This document shows positions 29,779-37,840 of a stretch of DNA of 64,000 bases, piece by piece (position 1 is the stretch's first letter; each line of letters opens with the position of its first letter). A program made the position numbers and the translations under genes. Under the pieces are notes generated by a model. That model made no database searches, was not told the origin of the DNA, and saw only the letters and a program-made list of their open reading frames with translations. The stretch comes from Desulfovibrio piger (lineage in GTDB: Bacteria; Desulfobacterota; Desulfovibrionia; Desulfovibrionales; Desulfovibrionaceae). The DNA is taken from contig NZ_LT630450.1 in assembly GCF_900116045.1 (NCBI RefSeq), forward strand, positions 2,194,501 through 2,258,500, written 5' to 3'.

Positions 29779-30564
29779 ATGGGCTATCTCCTTTTGTTTA
29801 TTATCTTAATGTTTGGTATATATGCCATGTGGGGAGGGACTGCAGTTTTAGTTATTATAGGTGCACTAATTTTTCTGGCTATGGTTGCTTATGCGTCTGG
29901 CTCTGAAAAACAAAAAGAAATTAAAACTAAATTAGATGAACTTTTGCCTGGATATGAAAAATATAAAGTTGTTTTAGTAAAAGCTAATAAGGAATCTATG
30001 TATAATAGATATTTTATTGATGATGCTTCAAGTAAGATTATTAAATTTTCTGATGAGAATAAAGATTTAACATATTTTGATATTTCTAGTATTGTAAAAT
30101 GCGAGCTTGCATTTAATGATGAATATATAAACTCTACAAGCAGAGGAAGTCAGTTGTTAGGGGCTGCAGTTGGTGGGCTTGCTCTAGGCGGTATTGGTGC
30201 AATCATTGGCGGCTTATCCGCAAAAAAAATTTCAAAGAAAGCCGAAATTGATAAGGCTACTATTACGATATTTTTAGATGATGTAACACATAGTATAGAA
30301 GAGATAAAACTAGAAAGAATAGCATTGGCTGAAACGGCATCTGAATTTGAAAGAAAAGTAAAAGAATTCTACGCAGTACTATTACTTTGTATGGGTAAGA
30401 CTGAAAAAAAATTTGATAATGGCATGAAAAAATGCCCATTCTGTGCTGAGGAAATAAAAAAAGAGGCAATTATTTGCCGATATTGTGGTAAAGATTTGCC
30501 TCCTGATACTGCTACAGATGAGTCTACATCTAAGGACAGTGTGTCGCTTGATATTTCTAGATAA
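29779..30564 (+). CDS. Membrane protein with glycine-zipper segment and C-terminal zinc ribbon
   Basis: This 261-residue protein is encoded in strongly AT-rich DNA. The start MGYLLL at 29779 has GGAGG 6 bases upstream. The N-terminal 40 residues form two adjacent membrane segments ([35 protein letters not shown]). The middle is soluble, then comes a glycine-zipper hydrophobic stretch ([20 protein letters not shown]). A C-terminal zinc ribbon has two CxxC pairs (CPFC and CRYC). Such architecture is common in accessory and phage-linked proteins of unknown function. A terminator follows about 160 bases downstream. Confidence 0.82.
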   Translation: MGYLLLFIILMFGIYAMWGGTAVLVIIGALIFLAMVAYASGSEKQKEIKTKLDELLPGYEKYKVVLVKANKESMYNRYFIDDASSKIIKFSDENKDLTYFDISSIVKCELAFNDEYINSTSRGSQLLGAAVGGLALGGIGAIIGGLSAKKISKKAEIDKATITIFLDDVTHSIEEIKLERIALAETASEFERKVKEFYAVLLLCMGKTEKKFDNGMKKCPFCAEEIKKEAIICRYCGKDLPPDTATDESTSKDSVSLDISR

Positions 30565-30726
30565 AATACAACATGAGATTCATATTAGGTACATGAACAA
30601 CGTAATCGAACTAAGCTGAAATATTCTAGGTAATTGATTATATAAAAAATTAATTTATAAATAATATTATTGACTTTTTTATGAAATATGATATAATAAT
30701 ATAAAGCTGAAAAATTGCTTTCGGCT

Positions 30727-30757
30727 AAAGCCCTCTGCATTCCCGCAGGGGGCTTTT
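30727..30757 (+). terminator. Rho-independent terminator
   Basis: AAAGCCCTCTGC (30727-30738) pairs with GCAGGGGGCTTT across a 6-base loop, followed by four T. It is placed after the zinc-ribbon gene and just before a small frame with a good ribosome site. Confidence 0.8.
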
Positions 30758-30783
30758 CATTTATTATAAGACAGGAGTTATTT

Positions 30784-30888
30784 ATGTCTTACACGAAAGA
30801 AATGTGTCTGTGCCTTCTTGACAACCCTGACAACATTGAACCGAATCGCTTACCGAGAGCGTTGAGCGGCAAGTCTTCCAAACCATGA
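30784..30888 (+). CDS. Possible 34-residue small protein
   Basis: An ATG at 30784 with AGGAG 6 bases upstream opens a 34-codon frame beginning MSYTKEMCLCLLDNPD and ending at a TGA that overlaps a following ATG (ATGA). The ribosome site is among the better ones in this region. However, the product has no recognisable family, and the coupled downstream frame runs into the tRNA-Ser terminator. It may be a small phage-type protein or the 5' remnant of a truncated gene pair. Confidence 0.3.
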   Translation: MSYTKEMCLCLLDNPDNIEPNRLPRALSGKSSKP

Positions 30889-31061
30889 ATAAGGCCATAT
30901 CCATGCGTGTTGGCGACAGAACGCCGTGGCGCGGCCAGTACGCGCTTGTGACCGGTGACGACGAGGAGCACGAAGATGCGTGCCCCCTGGAAACGGCTGT
31001 TTCGGCACGCCGGTATACTCTTTGGTATACACCTTTGCCGGGGAGCCATTTTTCAGGCACG

Positions 31062-31099
31062 AAAAAAGCCGGTAAGTTACGTGCTGTAACCTACCGGCT
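31062..31099 (-). terminator. Terminator of tRNA-Ser
   Basis: GCCGGTA (31068-31074) pairs with TACCGGC (31092-31098), with an inner GTTAC/GTAAC stem. On the minus strand it is followed by a run of six T. Confidence 0.85.
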
Positions 31100-31111
31100 T
31101 TACTGCCTTAG

Positions 31112-31206
31112 TGGCGGAGAGGGAGGGATTTGAACCCTCGATACAGGTTTAAGCCCGTATACTCGCTTAGCAGGCGAGCTCCTTCGGCCGACTCGGACAC
31201 CTCTCC
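31112..31206 (-). tRNA. tRNA-Ser(GCT)
   Basis: A 95-base type II tRNA with encoded CCA (31112-31114), discriminator G and 7-base acceptor arms GGAGAGG/CCTCTCC. The anticodon loop is CTGCTAA, giving anticodon GCT, which reads AGC/AGU. The long variable arm (TATACGGGCTTAAACCTGTAT) and GGTTCAAATCC T-arm are typical of serine tRNA. The 3' end faces the AT-rich accessory region, the usual integration side for islands at tRNA genes. Confidence 0.96.
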
Positions 31207-31243
31207 GCTCGGGGAAGACATCGTCATTCCCGCGTGAGGCTGT

Positions 31244-31272
31244 ACATTAGTCGTGAAGGGACCGCCTGTCAA
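31244..31272 (-). promoter_or_regulatory. Sigma-70-type promoter of tRNA-Ser
   Basis: On the minus strand a perfect TTGACA (31272-31267) is separated by 17 bases from TAATGT (31249-31244), about 38 bases upstream of the mature tRNA 5' end. Confidence 0.88.
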
Positions 31273-31397
31273 GGGCAAATCCGGCAAAGGGACAAAAAAA
31301 TCTCTGCCTTTGCCGGGAAGTCCCGGCGGGCAGCGTTGACCCCCGTACCGGCTTGGCGTATCCTGCTGCGTTCAATATCTTACGGAGGAACAACGCC

Positions 31398-33122
31398 ATG
31401 AGCGAAAACAAGACCGAGACCGTGGCCGCTGCCGCGGAAAGCAACGACAATCCCAAAGCCGGTGTGGACTTCATCCGCGCCCGCATCATGGACGACAACG
31501 CGTCGGGTCGTTTCGGGGGTCAGGTGCACACGCGCTTTCCTCCGGAACCCAACGGCTACCTGCATCTGGGGCATGCCAAGTCCATCTGCCTGAACTTCGG
31601 CGTGGCGCGCGAGTTCGGCGGCATGTGCAACCTGCGCTTCGACGACACCAACCCCGTCAAGGAAGACACCGAATATGTGGATTCCATCCGCGAGGACGTG
31701 AAGTGGCTGGGCGGTGAATGGGGGGACCGTGAATTCTACGCCTCCAACTATTTCGACAAGCTTTACGAATACGCCGAGCAGCTCATCCTCAAGGGCAAGG
31801 CCTATGTGGACGACCTGAGCGCCGACGAGATCCGCGAGTACCGCGGCACCCTGACCCGCCCCGGCAAGGAAAGCCCCTGCCGCGACCGCAGCGTGGAAGA
31901 GAACCTGGACCTGTTCCGCCGCATGCGCGCCGGGGAATTCGCCGACGGCGAGCATGTGCTGCGCGCCAAGATCGACATGGCCTCGCCCAATCTGGTCATG
32001 CGCGACCCCACCCTGTACCGCATCCGCCATGCCGAGCACCATCGCACGGGCAACAAGTGGTGCATCTATCCCATGTACGACTTCACGCACTGCCTGTCCG
32101 ACTCGCTGGAAGGCATCACCCACTCCATCTGCACGCTGGAGTTCGAGAACAACCGCGAGCTCTATGACTGGGTGCTGGACGCGCTGGAGGTCTACCATCC
32201 CCAGCAGATCGAATTCGCGCGCCTCAACCTCACCCACACGGTGCTGTCCAAGCGCAAGCTCATCCAGCTGGTGAAGGAAGGCTACGTCAAGGGCTGGGAC
32301 GACCCGCGCATGCCCACCCTGAGCGGCCTGCGCCGCCGCGGCGTGCCGCCGGAGGCCCTGCGCGAGTTCTGCAGCCGCATCGGCATCGCCCGCTCCGACT
32401 CCATGGTGGATTACGCGGTGCTGGAATTCTGCATCCGCGAATACCTCAACGCCCACACCCCGCGCGCCATGGCCGTGCTGGACCCCGTGAAGGTGGTCAT
32501 CGAAAACTACCCCGAAGACCAGGTGGAAGAGTTCGAGATGCCCTGGCATCCCGAAGATGCCGCCTACGGCAGCCGCACCGTGCCCTTCTCGCGTGAGCTG
32601 TGGATCGAGCGCGACGACTTCCGCCAGGAGCCGCCCAAAAAGTACCACCGTCTGGCCCCCGGCGCGGAAGTGCGCCTGCGGTACGCCTATTTCATCACCT
32701 GCCGCGAGGCCGTGTACGACGATGCCGGCAATCTGGTGGAACTGCGCTGCACCTACGATCCCGCGAGCCGCGGCGGCCAGAGCCCCGACGGCCGCAAGGT
32801 CAAGGGCACCATCCACTGGGTCTCCGCCCGCCATGCCGTGCCCGCCACCGTGCGCCTGTACGAGCACCTGTTCTCGGCCGAGAACCCCAACGCCATGCCC
32901 GAAGGCCAGACCTTCCTGGATGCCATCAATCCCGATTCCCTACGCGAAGTGACCGCCATGCTGGAACCGGCCCTGGCCTCTCAGGAAGTGGGCGCCAAAG
33001 TGCAGTTCGAGCGCGTGGGCTACTTCTGCAAGGACAAGGACAGCACCGGCGAGCGCCCGGTCTTCAACCGTACCGTGGGCCTGCGTGACTCCTGGGCCAG
33101 GCAGGAGAAGAAGAACGCCTAG
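31398..33122 (+). CDS. glnS: Glutaminyl-tRNA synthetase
   Basis: This 574-residue class I synthetase charges tRNA-Gln with glutamine. The HIGH-type motif is in [16 protein letters not shown] near residue 50 and the KMSKS-type motif in VLSKRKL near 282. [57 protein letters not shown] and the C-terminal anticodon-binding barrels match GlnRS rather than GluRS. The start MSENKTET follows GGAGGAA. A dedicated GlnRS means Gln-tRNA need not depend on transamidation. An inverted repeat follows the stop, and the gene lies between two tRNA genes. Confidence 0.97.
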   Translation: MSENKTETVAAAAESNDNPKAGVDFIRARIMDDNASGRFGGQVHTRFPPEPNGYLHLGHAKSICLNFGVAREFGGMCNLRFDDTNPVKEDTEYVDSIREDVKWLGGEWGDREFYASNYFDKLYEYAEQLILKGKAYVDDLSADEIREYRGTLTRPGKESPCRDRSVEENLDLFRRMRAGEFADGEHVLRAKIDMASPNLVMRDPTLYRIRHAEHHRTGNKWCIYPMYDFTHCLSDSLEGITHSICTLEFENNRELYDWVLDALEVYHPQQIEFARLNLTHTVLSKRKLIQLVKEGYVKGWDDPRMPTLSGLRRRGVPPEALREFCSRIGIARSDSMVDYAVLEFCIREYLNAHTPRAMAVLDPVKVVIENYPEDQVEEFEMPWHPEDAAYGSRTVPFSRELWIERDDFRQEPPKKYHRLAPGAEVRLRYAYFITCREAVYDDAGNLVELRCTYDPASRGGQSPDGRKVKGTIHWVSARHAVPATVRLYEHLFSAENPNAMPEGQTFLDAINPDSLREVTAMLEPALASQEVGAKVQFERVGYFCKDKDSTGERPVFNRTVGLRDSWARQEKKNA

Positions 33123-33128
33123 CCCGGC

Positions 33129-33167
33129 GGGGGACGGCAGGGCGTCCGGCCCCGGCGGCCGTCCCCC
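33129..33167 (+). terminator. GC-rich hairpin after glnS
   Basis: GGGGGACGG (33129-33137) pairs with CCGTCCCCC (33159-33167). There is no T-run, so it may stabilise the mRNA end rather than terminate on its own. Confidence 0.5.
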
Positions 33168-33248
33168 CGGTGAGGGGAGCACGGCCGTGCCATGCGGCAG
33201 GGCTGTGGCCCGGAACGGCCGTAAAAACGGATTTGTACAAAATAAACC

Positions 33249-33277
33249 TTGACTTCGTGTGGGGATTTGTATATCTG
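33249..33277 (+). promoter_or_regulatory. Promoter of tRNA-Lys
   Basis: TTGACT (33249-33254), a 17-base spacer and TATCTG (33272-33277) lie just upstream of the tRNA at 33290. A TATATC alternative overlaps it. Confidence 0.72.
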
Positions 33278-33289
33278 AAACGTCTCAAC

Positions 33290-33365
33290 GGGTCGTTAAC
33301 TCAGTAGGTAGAGTATCTGCCTTTTAAGCAGAGAGTCGCAGGTTCGAACCCCGCACGACCCACCA
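33290..33365 (+). tRNA. tRNA-Lys(TTT)
   Basis: A 76-base tRNA with acceptor arms GGGTCGT/ACGACCC, encoded CCA, anticodon loop CTTTTAA (anticodon TTT) and T-arm GGTTCGAACCC. It has its own promoter and terminator. Confidence 0.97.
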
Positions 33366-33374
33366 TGACAGATA

Positions 33375-33406
33375 AGCCCCTGATGCAAGCGCGTCAGGGG
33401 CTTTTT
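33375..33406 (+). terminator. Terminator of tRNA-Lys
   Basis: AGCCCCTGA (33375-33383) pairs with TCAGGGGCT (33394-33402), then a run of five T. Confidence 0.9.
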
Positions 33407-33775
33407 CCTGTTTTTTCCCCTGGTTCCCGGTTGCCAAAAGGCCGGGACCCTCCTAAGCATGGAGTGCGCGGGCCGCAGCGGGGGCTGTGGACGCGGGCAG
33501 GGGAGCGCGGCGCGGGAAGTTCCCGCAGGCAATCCCCCTGATGGGAGAATGCCGTGCCGCACGAAAGACGGCCCGCACGGCATGCCGCGCCCTGCAGGGC
33601 GGGCAGCGCCATAGGGCATGGCATCCCCCGGCGGACGGGCCGCTTTCCTGCGGGCGGGACGCTCCGCCCGCCATCCGCCATGCGCGTTTCCCGCTGTCTG
33701 CGGACGGGCCGGAGCGGCAACGGCGTTTCGATTTCATGCACTGATGGGGGCGGCCCGTGGCCGCAGGAGGGGCGT
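33407..33775. other. 369-base gap without a supported gene
   Basis: GC-rich sequence between the tRNA-Lys terminator and the TauE-like gene. Open frames exist on both strands but show only low-complexity Arg/Pro/Gly translations. It should contain the promoter of the TauE-like gene; none stands out. Confidence 0.5.
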
Positions 33776-34510
33776 ATGCCCGGGATGACAGAGATCTGTG
33801 TGTTCCTCGCCTGGATCGCAGGCGGTTTCGTGTCCGGCGTCAGCGGCATCGGTGGCGCCATGGTGGCCTTCCCCTTTCTGGTCATGCTCCTGCCGGTGCA
33901 TGAGGTCATCGCCCTGACCTGCATCGTCAACATGGTCATGGACCTCTGTCTGGCCGGCCTGCATTTCCGCTTCTGCCGCGTCAGCGCCCTGTGGCCCATG
34001 CTGCTGGCCTCGGTGCCCGGCTCCTTTGCCGGGCTCTATATCCTCCAGGTCTGTTCCGGCCCCGTGCTGCAGGGCGCCGTGGGCCTGCTCCTGCTCTATT
34101 ACGTCTACTGGCAGAAGACCTTCCGCGCCCGCGGCAGCATCGCCCATCCCCGGGCCCTGGGTGCCGTGGCCGGTTTCGGCTCCGGCCTGCTGGGCACGGC
34201 CATCGCCTTCGACGGTCCGCCCGTGGGCGCCTACGGCCTGTGCATGGGCTGGGAACCGCGCGTGCTGCTGGGCACGCTGGGCGTCTTCTTCGTACTGCGC
34301 GCCACCGTGACCCTGGCGCTGCAGGGCATGGCCGGTTTCTACACGCCCACGGTGCTCACCTGCGCCATGTACGGCGCGCCCGGCGTCATCCTGGGCACCT
34401 GTATCGCCTTCCCCGTGGTCAAGCACATCTCGCAGCAGGCCTTCCGCAAGGTGCTGCTCTGCGTCATCGCCGTGGCTGGTGTGGTCTGCCTGGTGCGGGC
34501 GCTGGGATAG
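33776..34510 (+). CDS. TauE/SafE-family membrane permease
   Basis: This 244-residue polytopic inner-membrane protein belongs to the TauE/SafE (DUF81) family, members of which move sulfite, sulfoacetate or other organosulfur anions. Typical repeats are GGFVSGVSGIGGAMVAFPFLV and AGFGSGLLGTAIAFDGPPVGAY. About seven to eight hydrophobic segments follow, including a C-terminal AFRKVLLCVIAVAGVVCLVRA. The start at 33776 follows GGAGG at 5-base spacing. A sulfonate or sulfite role would suit a sulfur-reducing organism, but the substrate is not identifiable from sequence. No linked sulfur gene is adjacent. Confidence 0.88.
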   Translation: MPGMTEICVFLAWIAGGFVSGVSGIGGAMVAFPFLVMLLPVHEVIALTCIVNMVMDLCLAGLHFRFCRVSALWPMLLASVPGSFAGLYILQVCSGPVLQGAVGLLLLYYVYWQKTFRARGSIAHPRALGAVAGFGSGLLGTAIAFDGPPVGAYGLCMGWEPRVLLGTLGVFFVLRATVTLALQGMAGFYTPTVLTCAMYGAPGVILGTCIAFPVVKHISQQAFRKVLLCVIAVAGVVCLVRALG

Positions 34511-34978
34511 GCGCGCCTGCGCGGGCAAGGCAGGGCTGCCTGTCTTTGGGGCCGCCCGGGTGGCGGCTGCTGCCCGGCATCACGGGCGGGCCAAGCGCGG
34601 CGATGCGGCAAGGGGCCGGGGCTTGCGCAGCCCCAGGCCCCCTGCACCACCTGCCCCGCGTCGGGTCCCCGGTGCCGTGGCGGCGCGCCGGGACGGACGG
34701 CACCGCGCCTTCGGCGCACGCCGTCAAACGGCGCGCTCAACAGGCGACGAGGGCACGGGGGATATGGCAGGTCTTGCTGTGACCGGGAAAAGTGCTTGCC
34801 TGATGCGGCAGGATGCCAGCGACATGCCTGAGAATGGAAAGGCCGGTGTTTATGTACCGGCCTTTTGTGTCTGGAAGGGGCCTTGCCCCGCCCCGCATTG
34901 CGGCCCGCCGTCAAAGCGGCTATCCTGCGAAAAGATGCGAAGAGCATCCTTTCCGCACTCCAGCAGTGAGGCCGCGTC
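34511..34978. other. 468-base intergenic region with two hairpins
   Basis: No gene is supported here. A strong nested inverted repeat lies at 34612-34641 (GGGGCC-GGGGCT against AGCCCC-AGGCCCC). A T-tailed terminator is at 34839-34866. The spacing between TauE and the next operon and the presence of a terminator make separate transcription likely. Confidence 0.55.
34839..34866 (+). terminator. Rho-independent terminator upstream of the GNAT-TraB operon
   Basis: AAGGCCGGT (34839-34847) pairs with ACCGGCCTT (34856-34864), followed by TT. It ends whatever is transcribed from the TauE side. Confidence 0.75.
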
Positions 34979-36757
34979 ATGAATCCCGTCACCCACATCC
35001 TTGCCCGCGCCGTGGTCCCCGAACATTCCGCGCCCTTCATGCAGGCCGTTTCCGGGGGCCGGGTGCTGATGGTGGATAGCTTCGTCTTTTACGCCGCCGA
35101 AGACTGGCTCATGGCCATCGCCTACCCCTTGCGGGACGGCGGCGAGTACAGCCACCAGCGTTTCGAGGCCGCCTTGTCCGGGGCCCTGCGCGAGACCGGG
35201 GCCACGGCCTGCTTTGCCGTGGGGCCCGACCTGCCGCCGCGTCTGGCGGGCAACGTGCTGGAGCGGGACGAGTTCTACACCCTTCCGGCCGATGCGCCCG
35301 TGCCGCCGCGTCTGCGTTCGCCCGTGCGCAAGGCCCGGGAACGTCTGCGCATCGACGAGACGCGCGAGTTCGGTCCGCAGCACCGCCGCCTGTGGGCCGA
35401 GTTCATGGGCCGGGCCGTGCTGCGGGCCAACGTGCGCGAGCTCTTTGCCCGCACGCCGCAGATGCTGGCCGCCGAAGGGGCCGACGTGCGCCTGCTCAAC
35501 GCCTGGGACGGCGACCGTCTGGTGGCCTGTCTGGTGCTGGATTACAGCACGCCCGCCTTCGTCAGCTATATCGTGGGCGCCCGTGCGCGCAGCCATCCCG
35601 TGCCCCACGCCGGGGACGCGCTCTTTGCCGTCATGCTGGAGAAGGCCCGCGCGGCGGGCTGTGACTTCGTCCAGCTGGGCCTGGGCGTCAATGAGGGCAT
35701 CACCCGCTTCAAGCGCAAGTGGGGCGGGGCGCCGCAGCTTCCCTACGTCATGGCCCAGTGGCAGGAGCGGCCGCGCGCCGACGTGCATAAGGTGGTGCTG
35801 GACGAGCTCATGCAGGCCCTGGTGGAGCGCAGCGACGAGGGCCTTTCCAAGCGCCAGATACTGGACAGGCTGCCCGACCAGCGCCCCTTTGCCATGCTCT
35901 GGGAGCTGGAGAAGCAGGGCCGCCGCTCCTGGATCTGCGGCACGGCGCATTTTTTCTGCTATTCCTTTGCCGACTCGTTCCGCCGCCTGTTCCGCCAGGT
36001 GGACACCGTCATCTTTGAAGGCCCGCTGGATGCCGAGAGCCTGGCGCAGGTGGAGGCCTGCGGCAAGTCTCCTGATCCCGGGGCCGTGCCGCTGGACAGC
36101 CTGATGACCGGGGCCGAGATCCGGCGGCTGGAGCGCGTGGTCTGCGGCGTGCGCGGGCCGGTGGCGCGCTTTTTGAACATGGAGTGGGAGGACGCGCCGG
36201 ACGTGCGGGAGCGCCTGCATGCCACCCGGCACTGGTACGCCTTCTTCTCCCTCTGGACGGCCTTCCTGGAGCGGCAGGGCTGGCGCGATTCCGTGGATCT
36301 GGAGGCCTGGCATCTGGCCCGCGACATGGGCAAGACCGTGCTGGGCATGGAGAGCATGGAAGAGCAGCTGCACTCCCTGGAAGTGGTGCCCGTGCCGCGC
36401 GTGCTGGACTTCTTCCGCCACTGCGGCCAGTGGCGCTCCTATATGAAGCGCAATATCTACCACTATCTGCGTGGCGAGCTGGAACCCATGATGGGCACCA
36501 GCACGGAATTCCCCACGCGCACGCAGCAGGTCATCGACTTCCGTGACCAGCGCTTCCGCGAACGCATGCGGCCCTTCATCGAAAAGGGCGGGGCCGCCGT
36601 CTTCGTGGGCGCGGCCCACATGCTGCGCCTGCGCCGCATGCTCACCGAGGACGGCTTCACGGTGCGGCAGGTGCGGCCCACCTGGGTCCACAGGATGCGT
36701 GCCCGCCTGCGCGGCGAGGACGATCTTTACCGCATCCCCGCTGACGGGGAGCGCTGA
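34979..36757 (+). CDS. GNAT-like / TraB-domain fusion protein
   Basis: This 592-residue protein joins two modules. Residues 1-280 form an acyltransferase-like (GNAT/FemX-type) domain, recognisable by YIVGARARSHPVPHAGDALF, CDFVQLGLGVNEGITRFKRKWG and flanking strands. Residues 300-592 form a TraB/GumN-like domain with the two G-x-x-H motifs, GTAH near 320 and GAAH near 545, plus FEGPLD and GMESMEEQ. TraB-type domains are proposed metalloproteases or metal-binding hydrolases. There is no signal peptide, so both halves are probably cytoplasmic. It is first of three genes, followed 78 bases later by a protein resembling its own N-terminal half. The joint function is unknown. Confidence 0.8.
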   Translation: MNPVTHILARAVVPEHSAPFMQAVSGGRVLMVDSFVFYAAEDWLMAIAYPLRDGGEYSHQRFEAALSGALRETGATACFAVGPDLPPRLAGNVLERDEFYTLPADAPVPPRLRSPVRKARERLRIDETREFGPQHRRLWAEFMGRAVLRANVRELFARTPQMLAAEGADVRLLNAWDGDRLVACLVLDYSTPAFVSYIVGARARSHPVPHAGDALFAVMLEKARAAGCDFVQLGLGVNEGITRFKRKWGGAPQLPYVMAQWQERPRADVHKVVLDELMQALVERSDEGLSKRQILDRLPDQRPFAMLWELEKQGRRSWICGTAHFFCYSFADSFRRLFRQVDTVIFEGPLDAESLAQVEACGKSPDPGAVPLDSLMTGAEIRRLERVVCGVRGPVARFLNMEWEDAPDVRERLHATRHWYAFFSLWTAFLERQGWRDSVDLEAWHLARDMGKTVLGMESMEEQLHSLEVVPVPRVLDFFRHCGQWRSYMKRNIYHYLRGELEPMMGTSTEFPTRTQQVIDFRDQRFRERMRPFIEKGGAAVFVGAAHMLRLRRMLTEDGFTVRQVRPTWVHRMRARLRGEDDLYRIPADGER

Positions 36758-36835
36758 CAGCCGGGGGCGCCCCGCCGGCCCGTGCCCCGTCGGGGGCAGG
36801 TCGTGGCCCGGGTGCTCCGCCACAAGGAGACCATC

Positions 36836-37840
36836 ATGTTTTCACTGGGATTGCAGCATTTCACGGCCGAGGCCGTGGTCCCGGAACAGCTGCTGCACTA
36901 TGTGGCGGCCGTGGCCGGTTCCCGGCCGCTGGCCTGCGCCGGTTTCCCCGCCTATCTGCTGGAAGGGCATCTGGTGCTGGTGGCCTATGACGCGGCCATG
37001 CTGGAGACCTTTGCCGGAGGGCCGGATCTGGAAGTGGCCGCCGCCGGGGTCAGGGAGGCCACGGATGCGGCCGCCCGTCTGGAGGCCGTGAGCGTGCGCC
37101 AGAGCGCCGAGGCCGCCACGCCGGAGGGCGTGCGGCTGCGTGTGGATGCCGCTGTGGATGCGGCCCTTGCCCTGCCGGAAGTGCGCCGGATCACCGTCCT
37201 AGCCCCGGTGCGGCCCGCACGGGCCCCGCAGGATGCCGTCACGGGCGTGCCGGACGCCTACTGGGATATCGACCTGCCCCTGCTGCGCGAGGACGGCTCC
37301 CTGCCGTGGCAGAAGCTGCGCAACATGGAGCGCCGCGCCCTGCGCGAGGTGGAGGTGGTGCGCGAGGCCTGGCAGCCCGACCACGCCGCGCTGGTGCAGG
37401 ACTTTTTGCGCCGCAAGCCTTTCGAGCCCGGCACGGTGCATATTTTCAGCCATCTGGAAAGCTATGCGGGCTCCCATCCCGACGTGCAGCTCTGGGCCGC
37501 CCGCCACCGGGAGGACAACAGCCTCCAGGCCTTTGCCGTGGGCGATTACGCCTCCCTGACCACGGCCTTCTACATGTTCGCCTTCCGGCGGCAGGATGCC
37601 GTGCCCGGCTGCGCCGACGCCCTGCTGGCCGGGCTGGTCAGCGAGGCCGAGGCCCGCGGGCACAGACGCTTCTGCCTTGGCCTGGGCATCGATCCCGGCA
37701 TCCGCTTCTTCAAGCGCAAGTGGCATGCCCGCCCGGCATTGCCCTGTCTGGAGACCGGCTGGAGCACCCGCGCCGCCACCCCGGGCGGCGGCTGGTTCGC
37801 CCGCCTGCGCCGCCTGCTGGGCGGAGAGGAGGCCGCATGA
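36836..37840 (+). CDS. GNAT-like protein, paralogue of the preceding gene's N-terminal half
   Basis: This 334-residue protein starts after AAGGAG. It parallels the upstream fusion protein: FTAEAVVPEQ matches ILARAVVPEH near the N-terminus, LRNMERRALREVEVVRE matches the RKARERLRIDETREF helix, and LGLGIDPGIRFFKRKW matches LGLGVNEGITRFKRKW near the C-terminus. The FKRKW motif after a G-rich strand is typical of FemAB/GNAT-type acyltransferases that use acyl-CoA or aminoacyl-tRNA. It overlaps the radical SAM gene by 4 bases (ATGA), so the two are made together. The substrate is unknown. Confidence 0.78.
   Translation: MFSLGLQHFTAEAVVPEQLLHYVAAVAGSRPLACAGFPAYLLEGHLVLVAYDAAMLETFAGGPDLEVAAAGVREATDAAARLEAVSVRQSAEAATPEGVRLRVDAAVDAALALPEVRRITVLAPVRPARAPQDAVTGVPDAYWDIDLPLLREDGSLPWQKLRNMERRALREVEVVREAWQPDHAALVQDFLRRKPFEPGTVHIFSHLESYAGSHPDVQLWAARHREDNSLQAFAVGDYASLTTAFYMFAFRRQDAVPGCADALLAGLVSEAEARGHRRFCLGLGIDPGIRFFKRKWHARPALPCLETGWSTRAATPGGGWFARLRRLLGGEEAA

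Noticed and set aside
28620..31111. Integrase gene and direct repeats that would prove an integrated island
   Set aside because: No recombinase was recognised and no second copy of the tRNA-Ser 3' end was found by eye.
30885..31133. 82-codon plus-strand frame as a confident gene
   Set aside because: Its last 25 codons are the tRNA-Ser terminator and tRNA 3' end, so it cannot be an intact gene; mentioned only as a possible remnant.
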